Source: Candidatus Palauibacter polyketidifaciens
Lineage (GTDB): Bacteria > Gemmatimonadota > Gemmatimonadetes > Palauibacterales > Palauibacteraceae
Assembly (NCBI RefSeq): GCF_947581785.1
Contig: NZ_CANPVO010000044.1
Span: forward strand, 1-63,399
Length of the DNA stretch: 63,399 nt
Direction of reading: 5' to 3'
Within the stretch, counting starts at the first letter, position 1. Each line of letters starts with the position of its first letter. Under the pieces are notes generated by a model. That model was not told where the DNA came from. It worked only from the letters and a program-made list of their open reading frames with translations, and ran no database searches. The position numbers were made by a program, and so were the translations under genes. This document shows, in pieces, positions 57,638 through 63,399 of the stretch.

Positions 57638-58560
57638 TGCGGTCCGCTGCGCTTCAAGTCCTCGATCTCGTCCCGAAGCTGCGCCATCGTCTCCGCGAGG
57701 AAGCCGAGGATGAAGAGGAGAAGGCCTCCCACGACCAGGAGAAGCACGAGCGTGAGCAGCGGACGGTACCCGAGGCCGAACCCGAACCGCAGGACGAGCG
57801 CCGCGAGCCCGGTGGCGCAGCCAGCGGCGATCATCGCGAGGCCGCTCGTGCCGAAGAAGAGCAGCGGCTTGCGCCCGAACACGAGCTGGAACCACACGGA
57901 GACCATGTCCAGCATCCCGATCAGGATCCGCCGGCGCCCCGAGAACTTGGCCTCTCCGTGGCGTCTCGGGAGGAGGTCGATGTCCAGCTCGCCGAGCCGG
58001 TATCCCCGGGCGTGGGCGAGCACGACGAAGTAGCGGTGCCAGTCGTGCCGCAGCCTGAGGCCCGTGAGGACCTCGGCCCGAAACGCCTTCATGGAGTTGA
58101 GATCGCGCACCGGCACCTTGAAGATCGTGCGCGCGAGCCGGTTATAGACGGACGAGATGAAGTGCTTCTCGTAGCGGCCCATCTTGCGGCCCGCGACGAG
58201 GTCGTAGCCCTCGTCCAGCTTCGCCGCGAAGCGCGGGATCTCCTCGGTCGAATGCTGCAGGTCCGCGTCGAAGAGGACGAGATACTCGCCGCGGGCGGCT
58301 TCGGCGGCCGTGAGCATCGCCTCCGTCTTCCCCAGGTTCGCCCGGTGCCGAAGTACGACGGCTGCGCCGCCCAGCCCCGCCCGCGCGGCCGCCTCCTCGG
58401 CGGCTTCGGCCGTCCCGTCGCCGGAACCGTCGTCCACGAGGACGACCTCGGCCGCGAGGTCGTGCTTCGCGAACGTCGCCGCGAGTTCCGCGAACAGCTC
58501 GGGCATGTTCTCGGCTTCATCGTACGCCGGGACGAGCACCGAGATTGCCGGATCGCTCAT
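57634..58560 (-). CDS. Family 2 glycosyltransferase with C-terminal membrane helices
   Basis: This 308-residue GT-A enzyme has VLVPAYDEAENMPELF, DDGSGDGT, the metal-binding LFDADLQHS and RDLNSMKAFR. Two C-terminal hydrophobic helices (about 230-290) anchor it in the inner membrane. The type is similar to polyprenyl-phosphate glucosyl/arabinosyl transferases. A short Arg/Asp tail follows. It overlaps rpoN (ATGA) and GT4 (GTGA). Confidence 0.9.
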   Translation of the reverse strand: MSDPAISVLVPAYDEAENMPELFAELAATFAKHDLAAEVVLVDDGSGDGTAEAAEEAAARAGLGGAAVVLRHRANLGKTEAMLTAAEAARGEYLVLFDADLQHSTEEIPRFAAKLDEGYDLVAGRKMGRYEKHFISSVYNRLARTIFKVPVRDLNSMKAFRAEVLTGLRLRHDWHRYFVVLAHARGYRLGELDIDLLPRRHGEAKFSGRRRILIGMLDMVSVWFQLVFGRKPLLFFGTSGLAMIAAGCATGLAALVLRFGFGLGYRPLLTLVLLLVVGGLLLFILGFLAETMAQLRDEIEDLKRSGPQ

Positions 58561-60026
58561 ACGCGCCTGCGCAGCCGCGCCGCGAGGATCCCGAGCTGGT
58601 CCCGGTACTTCGCCACCGTGCGGCGCGCGATCCGGACTCCCGTCTTCTGCAGGCGGGCGGTGATCTCGTGGTCGCTGAGCGGCGCCGTCGGGTCCTCCTC
58701 CGCCACCAGCTTGCGGATCCGGGCGCGCACGCCCTCCGACGACACGTCTTCTCCGGCGTGCGTCGAATAGCCCCCTGAAAAGAAGAACTTGAGCGGATAG
58801 AGTCCGCGCGGCGTCTGCACGTACTTGCCGTTCGTCACGCGAGAGACGGTGGACTCGTGCATCTCGATGTGTTTGGCCACGTCACGAAGCGTGAGCGGAC
58901 GCAGGTGTTCGACGCCCTTCTCGAAGAACTCGTGCTGCCGTTCGACGATGAAGTCCATCACACGCAGCATCGTCTGCCGGCGCTGCTCGATCGCCTGGAT
59001 CAGCCACCGGGCGCTGTTCAGCCTCTCCGAGATGAACGCCTTGTTTTCCCCCTGGAATCGGGCGCGATCCGCGGCCATGTCGCGGTAGACGGGCGAGAGC
59101 TTGAGCCGGGGCAGCGAGGTGTCGGCGTGCGAGACGCGATACCGCCGCTCGACCTTCTCCACCGTGAGATCCGGGATCACGTAGGACTCCGATGCGTCCG
59201 CGTACCGGAGACCCGGCTTGGGATCGAGCTTTGCGATCTCGTCCGCCGCGGTCTGCACCTCGCGCGGCGTGATCCCGAATTCGTCCGCCAGCTCCGGCCA
59301 CCGGCGGTTCGCGAGGTCATCGAAGTGTCCGTCGACGATGCGCCAGGCCAGCGACGCCTCCCGCCCGCGGTCCCGCAACTGCAGCAGAAGCGTCTCGCGC
59401 AGGTCCCGCGCCGCCACGCCGCTCGGTTCGAAGGACTGGATGCGGGCGAGCATCTCCTCGACCGCCTCCCGCGAAACGGCTCCCGCCGCGTCCGGCGGAT
59501 CCTCGCGCCGTTCGTCCCGCCGTCCCTCCAGCGCCTCGACGATCCGGTCGAGCGAGCATGAGAGGAACCCGTCACGGTCGACGTTGCCGATGATCTCTTC
59601 GCCGATCCGCAGCTCCCGCTCGCCGAGACGGAGCAGATTCAACTGCTCGTGGAGGTGGTCCCAGAGACTCCGCGTGGCGACCGCCGCGGGCGCGTAGTAC
59701 TCCCGGTCCCCGTACTCTTCGGGCGGCCCGCCCGCATCGAAGTCATCGAGCAGGACATCCTCCCAATCCACTTCCTCCGCCTCATCCGCGGGGCCGTCTT
59801 CCGGGTCTTCGGACAGAGCGTCACGCAGATCGTCGCCGTCGTCGGGCTCCTCTCCGGGTTCCACGAGCTCGAGGAACGGGTTGTCGACGAGCGCCTGCCG
59901 CAGGTGGCCCTGAAGGTCGAGCAGCGGCATGTGCAGGAGGTCCATCGCCTGGTAGAGGCGAGGCTGCGCCTTCTGTTCCTGCCGCAGGTGAAGGCCCGCG
60001 GCGAGACTCGGCCGTCCCGTTGCCAT
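58557..60026 (-). CDS. rpoN: RNA polymerase sigma-54 factor
   Basis: RpoN directs transcription from -24/-12 promoters and needs AAA+ activators. The 489-residue protein has the Gln/Leu-rich region I (LHLRQEQKAQPRLYQAMDLLHM), a very acidic region II (about 55-105), the core-binding region, an HTH (LRDVAKHIEMHESTVSRVTNGKY) and the RpoN box ARRTVAKYR near the C-terminus. It follows lptB by two bases, a widespread lptA-lptB-rpoN order. Confidence 0.96.
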   Translation of the reverse strand: MATGRPSLAAGLHLRQEQKAQPRLYQAMDLLHMPLLDLQGHLRQALVDNPFLELVEPGEEPDDGDDLRDALSEDPEDGPADEAEEVDWEDVLLDDFDAGGPPEEYGDREYYAPAAVATRSLWDHLHEQLNLLRLGERELRIGEEIIGNVDRDGFLSCSLDRIVEALEGRRDERREDPPDAAGAVSREAVEEMLARIQSFEPSGVAARDLRETLLLQLRDRGREASLAWRIVDGHFDDLANRRWPELADEFGITPREVQTAADEIAKLDPKPGLRYADASESYVIPDLTVEKVERRYRVSHADTSLPRLKLSPVYRDMAADRARFQGENKAFISERLNSARWLIQAIEQRRQTMLRVMDFIVERQHEFFEKGVEHLRPLTLRDVAKHIEMHESTVSRVTNGKYVQTPRGLYPLKFFFSGGYSTHAGEDVSSEGVRARIRKLVAEEDPTAPLSDHEITARLQKTGVRIARRTVAKYRDQLGILAARLRRRV

Positions 60027-60028
60027 GT

Positions 60029-60754
60029 TCAGAGCCTGAAGTCCTCCCCGAGGTACAGTTGGCGGGCCTCCGGATCGTTCACGAGGTGATCCGCCTCGCC
60101 CTGCACCAGGATCTTGCCTTCGAACAGGAGGTATGCGCGGTCCGTGATCGACAGCGTCTCGCGTACGTTGTGGTCGGTGATGAGCACCCCCAGACCCCTT
60201 TCACGCAGGCCCCGCACGATGCGCTGGATGTCGTCGATCGCAATCGGATCGACCCCGGTGAAGGGCTCATCGAGCAGCAGAAACTTGGGCCGGGTCGCCA
60301 GCGCCCGGGTAATTTCCAGGCGCCGCCGCTCCCCGCCCGAAAGCGAATAGGCCTTGTTCGCCCGAAGGTGCTTGATGGACAGTTCGTCGAGCAACTCCTC
60401 CAGGCGGTCGCGCCGCTCCTCCCGCGACATCTTGATGGTCTCGAGGATCGCCATCACGTTCTGCTCGACCGTGAGCTTCTGGAAGACCGACGCCTCCTGC
60501 GGGAGGTAGCCGATCCCGGCTCGCGCCCGCCGGTACATGGGCCAGTTCGTAAGTTCGTCGCTGTCGAGGTAGACGCGTCCCTCATCCGCCTTGAGCAGGC
60601 CGACGATCATGTAGAAGGTCGTCGTCTTCCCCGCGCCGTTGGGGCCGAGCAGCCCGACGACCTCTCCCTGGCGCACCTCGATCTCCACCTGGTTCACGAC
60701 GCAGCGACGCTTGAAGGAGCGGACGAGGCCTTCGGCCCGTAGTACACTGCTCAA
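60029..60754 (-). CDS. lptB: LPS export ABC transporter ATPase LptB
   Basis: LptB powers extraction of LPS from the inner membrane with LptFG and LptC. The 241-residue protein has Walker [10 protein letters not shown], LptB-typical [14 protein letters not shown], signature [15 protein letters not shown] and Walker [17 protein letters not shown] 60754 overlaps the lptA stop (TTGA). lptF and lptG are not in the window. Confidence 0.96.
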   Translation of the reverse strand: MSSVLRAEGLVRSFKRRCVVNQVEIEVRQGEVVGLLGPNGAGKTTTFYMIVGLLKADEGRVYLDSDELTNWPMYRRARAGIGYLPQEASVFQKLTVEQNVMAILETIKMSREERRDRLEELLDELSIKHLRANKAYSLSGGERRRLEITRALATRPKFLLLDEPFTGVDPIAIDDIQRIVRGLRERGLGVLITDHNVRETLSITDRAYLLFEGKILVQGEADHLVNDPEARQLYLGEDFRL

Positions 60755-62739
60755 CAGGATCTCCTGGGTCTGAGGGCCGGAGAGGCGCCGGACGTCACGC
60801 GCCGCTCCCGTCCCGGTTGGCCGGTACGCAGGGCAAGCTCCGTGAGAGAGCGTCCGCGCCGGCGCAGGGTGTCCGGAGGTGTGCCGACCGTATCGGGTGG
60901 CGCCACCGTGCTGTCGGTCACGGCCGCGCTGTCGGGCCGGACGTCCGACGTGTCCCGGGGCGCACCGAGCGAATCGCCCGCGGCAGCAGCTCCGGTACTG
61001 TCGGCCACGGCCGCCACGCTGTCGGCCACGGCCGCGCTGTCCGCCGGCGACGGTGTCCCGAACGTCTCCCGCGGTTCCAGAAAGGCGCCGATGGCGTGTT
61101 CCCCTTCGACCCCCGTGGGCTCTCCCGCGTCGAAATCCACCTGAAGTCGCCGCGCCACGATGTAGTTCAGCGAAGGTCGTGTGCTCGTCGTCGAATCCCG
61201 GACCATTCTGTAGAAGGCGCTGGCGTTCCCGTCGACCACGAGTTGCCGCATGAAGGGATCGGGCGCGAGCGATGGGTCCGCAACCGGCGTTTCGGAACGT
61301 TCGAAGATCGCGACGAGGGTATCGCCGCGCGCCCAGTTCGCAGAGCCATCGGTCGGGAGTTCAATCTCCTCGGGCTCCTCGGCCTCTGCCGGCTCACCGT
61401 CCTCGGCCGCCACTTCGGTCGTGTCCGCGCCGGCTTCAGCGGAGTCCGCCGGGGCGGGGGCGGCGGCGGAGTCGGCCGGGGTGGGGGCTGCCGAGTCCGC
61501 CGGGACAGGGGCTGCCGCTGAGTCGGCCGGCGCGAGGGCTGCGGCGGTGTCTGCGGGAGCGGGAGCTGCCGCGGTATCCCGGGCCGCGGCGGAGTCGGTA
61601 GGCGTAAGGGCTGCGGCGGTGTCCTGGGCCGCGGTCGTCGAATCGCTGGCGGGCGGATCGGTGGCCGTGACGTCGACGGCGGCCGAATCGGCGGCCGTCG
61701 TATCCGCAGTCGCCGGCTCCGGTGCGGGCGGTGGCACCCAGGACGAGTCGCGCTGGACGGCGACGGCACCGCCGAACGCATACGCCGTGTCGATCTGGCT
61801 CCGGTACATCGCGAAACGAATCGAGTCGCCCCAAAGCTCGTGGCTGCCGGAGAGCGCCCGGCTCACGCCCTCCCCGTGAGCCTGCACCTGCTCGACCTCG
61901 CGATTGCTCAGATCGATGTCGATCAACTCTCCTTCCACCTCGAATCTGTCTCCGGACACGTAGCCATTGCCGATGGCGTGGATCTCCTCGAGTTCCTGAT
62001 TCTCCGAAACGAATCGTATCGAATCGCCTTCCATCCGGATTCCCTCGGCCTCGATCCACGGGTCGCCCCACAGGGCACCCAGGCCATCGGCCCGAGTGAG
62101 GAGGGCGCTGTCCGCCCGGGCGTTCAGATCGGTCCGGTCTATGATCGCATCCCCGTAGAAGCGGGCCTCATCCTCGCCAGCGAAAATGGCCAGATCCGAT
62201 TCGATCAGGAACGGCTCGGGCGACTCGGTGTTCGTCGGGTAGAACGTCACGATCGGCCGGTCGGGCGCGGTCGTGACGGCGTCGACGCCGGAGACGGCGC
62301 GCAGAAACTCCACGCGGGGGCCGATGAGGGTGGACCGATCCGTCAGACGGACGAGTTTGACGTTCTCTTCGGCGATGATGAAGTCGGAGAGTTGAAAGTA
62401 CAGGAGCCGTTCCGACTGCAGCGTCCGGATCGAATCCTCGTAGACGACCGCGCCGAGGAGTTCGACCTGCCGGGGGCCGTCGCGCTTGATCGCGCTGTCC
62501 GCCTCCATCGTGGCGTTGCCGCAGGTCCACAGGTATCGGCCGCTGAGAACCGTGACGTGCGCGCCGGTCACGTCCCGGTTGGTGACGCTCCTCGTGTCGG
62601 CTTCGAGCGGACTCCACCGCAGACTGCACCGCTCGAGCGCCGACCCGAACCCGGGGTCGGGCTCCTGCGCGGCGAGCGGGCCGCCGAGCGCCGCCGCCAC
62701 CACCAGGCAGCCCGGGAAAGCGAGACGTCCGCGAGTCAC
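60751..62739 (-). CDS. lptA: LptA/OstA-type LPS transport protein with long disordered linker
   Basis: This 662-residue protein is much longer than E. coli LptA (185). It has a signal peptide ([20 protein letters not shown]), OstA-like beta-jellyroll repeats (about 45-330), an Ala/Pro/Asp/Ser/Thr linker (336-462), another OstA-like segment (about 470-565) and a second low-complexity tail with PADSAAV and PPDT units. It should form part of the periplasmic LPS bridge between LptC and LptD. GTG 62739 overlaps the lptC stop (GTGA). Confidence 0.85.
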   Translation of the reverse strand: MTRGRLAFPGCLVVAAALGGPLAAQEPDPGFGSALERCSLRWSPLEADTRSVTNRDVTGAHVTVLSGRYLWTCGNATMEADSAIKRDGPRQVELLGAVVYEDSIRTLQSERLLYFQLSDFIIAEENVKLVRLTDRSTLIGPRVEFLRAVSGVDAVTTAPDRPIVTFYPTNTESPEPFLIESDLAIFAGEDEARFYGDAIIDRTDLNARADSALLTRADGLGALWGDPWIEAEGIRMEGDSIRFVSENQELEEIHAIGNGYVSGDRFEVEGELIDIDLSNREVEQVQAHGEGVSRALSGSHELWGDSIRFAMYRSQIDTAYAFGGAVAVQRDSSWVPPPAPEPATADTTAADSAAVDVTATDPPASDSTTAAQDTAAALTPTDSAAARDTAAAPAPADTAAALAPADSAAAPVPADSAAPTPADSAAAPAPADSAEAGADTTEVAAEDGEPAEAEEPEEIELPTDGSANWARGDTLVAIFERSETPVADPSLAPDPFMRQLVVDGNASAFYRMVRDSTTSTRPSLNYIVARRLQVDFDAGEPTGVEGEHAIGAFLEPRETFGTPSPADSAAVADSVAAVADSTGAAAAGDSLGAPRDTSDVRPDSAAVTDSTVAPPDTVGTPPDTLRRRGRSLTELALRTGQPGRERRVTSGASPALRPRRSC
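61354..61734 (-). repeat. Low-complexity repeat region in lptA
   Basis: Residues 336-462 of the LptA-like protein are built from imperfect units such as PADSAAAP and PADTAAA, encoded by GC-rich imperfect tandem DNA repeats. This predicts a flexible periplasmic linker inside an otherwise beta-strand protein. Confidence 0.85.
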
Positions 62740-63399
62740 CGGCGCGCCGCCGCAGTATCGGGGGGCGCCTCCAGGCTGTCCGGCAGCGCCACCGTGGTAT
62801 CGGGAGGTGCCTCCACGCTGTCGGGGAGGGTCTCCGTCGTATCGGTCGGCACCGGCAGGCTGTCCGGCAGGGCCTCCGTCGTGTCGGGAGGCGCCGCGAC
62901 GCTGTCGCCCGGAGCCGGGACGCTGTCCGCTGCCGCCGCAGTGTCCGGCGCCGGAACCGCCTCCGGATCGTCGCCAGCCGCCGCCGAGTCCGCCGCCGGC
63001 GGTTCGTCCGCGGCCTGCTCCTCGACGACGGGCTCCCCCGCGGCCTGCTCCCCGGCGACGGGTTCGTCGGCGACGCCCGCGGGGTCCCCGGCGGGGACGG
63101 CCGGCAGGGGGATCGTCTCCGTGAAGGAAGCGACGGGGAGCATCTCGCCTTCCTGATTCATGACGACGACCGAGTCGAGCGCGGGGTCCGACTCGAACCC
63201 CGTTCCGTCGAGCGTCAGACCCTCGACCGGATCGACGAACTGGAACGTGGTATCGCCCAGCAGGCGACCGTCCGCGTTCCGATACCGGAGGCGCTCCGTC
63301 TCGAGACGCTGGTCGTCCACGCGGTCCTCCACGACCACCTCCCCTTCGGCCTCGAGGTCGCCCGTGAGCTGATGGAAGATCCCGAACGCAGAGGTCACC
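62736..63399 (-). CDS. lptC: LptC-like LPS transport protein, C-terminal part (cut by window edge)
   Basis: About 221 residues are visible; the N-terminus with the membrane anchor lies beyond the right edge. The visible start (GDLEAEGEVVVEDR, LETERLRYRNADGRL, GLTLDGTGFESDPAL) matches the C-terminal half of the LptC/YrbK fold, including the characteristic G.GFESDP motif. It is followed by a long Pro/Asp/Ala/Thr tail. Position upstream of lptA and lptB fits the lptC-lptA-lptB operon. Confidence 0.8.
   Translation of the reverse strand, partial: VTSAFGIFHQLTGDLEAEGEVVVEDRVDDQRLETERLRYRNADGRLLGDTTFQFVDPVEGLTLDGTGFESDPALDSVVVMNQEGEMLPVASFTETIPLPAVPAGDPAGVADEPVAGEQAAGEPVVEEQAADEPPAADSAAAGDDPEAVPAPDTAAAADSVPAPGDSVAAPPDTTEALPDSLPVPTDTTETLPDSVEAPPDTTVALPDSLEAPPDTAAARR
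62748..63110 (-). repeat. Low-complexity tail repeat in lptC
   Basis: The last 120 or so residues of the LptC-like protein are units such as PPDTTEALPDSL and PPDTTVALPDSL, plus Glu/Ala/Val runs (GEQAAGEPVVEEQAADE). The DNA is an imperfect tandem repeat close in style to that in lptA. Confidence 0.85.

Noticed and set aside
61354..61734. Repeat array considered as CRISPR or a tandem satellite
   Set aside because: Units are imperfect, in frame and encode Ala/Pro/Asp/Ser; there are no equal-length direct repeats with unique spacers and no cas genes.

Overview
This is a GC-rich, gene-dense chromosomal window from a diderm (LPS-making) bacterium. The best fit is Gemmatimonadota. The clues are the 3' part of a bacterial 16S rRNA gene at the left edge, a full lipid A/BamA/Lpt outer-membrane toolkit, three tandem DUF5916 outer-membrane proteins, and an McsA-McsB-ClpC module together with BshC in a Gram-negative setting. 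The phylum call is an inference from gene content and was not tested by search. I see no phage, insertion sequence, CRISPR array or tRNA gene.

Left block (1-41605, all genes on +). The 16S 3' end is followed after about 115 bases by era, with no tRNA and no 23S. Then come a Trm112-like protein, RNase R, prfB (with its programmed +1 frameshift), lysS, a LolC/E-LolD lipoprotein exporter, mcsA-mcsB-clpC, and the envelope run bamA-skp-lpxD-lpxC-fabZ-lpxA-(Gfo/Idh/MocA)-(small membrane protein)-lpxB-(DUF374::LpxK fusion)-rlmH. A methyltransferase, bshC, murJ, uvrC, gltX and thrC follow. A TPR lipid-envelope-type secreted protein and a hairpin separate these from DUF512-der-plsY-gpsA-merR-surE-pcm-DUF368 (undecaprenyl-phosphate recycling) and a membrane-anchored TPR protein.

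Right block (41782-63399, all genes on -, read right to left). It starts with lptC (cut by the window edge), lptA, lptB and rpoN, continues through glycosyltransferases, two large polytopic membrane proteins and a YbhN-type flippase-like protein, a voltage-gated K+ channel with a C-terminal zinc ribbon, and a methyltransferase, and ends in three DUF5916 paralogues. Sixteen genes follow one another with overlaps or gaps of at most 12 bases, so the block looks like one transcription unit. The two blocks converge on a 176-base spacer with hairpins.

Functionally most of the window is envelope biogenesis: lipid A synthesis, LPS transport (Lpt), lipoprotein export (Lol), OMP assembly (BamA, Skp), peptidoglycan lipid II and undecaprenyl-phosphate handling (MurJ, DUF368), and phospholipid precursors (PlsY, GpsA). 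Translation and ribosome maturation genes and protein quality control are mixed in. Genes are mostly joined by four-base NTGA stop/start overlaps. At least four genes (rnr, lpxB, murJ, the middle DUF5916) appear to start at CTG, which standard gene callers would miss.
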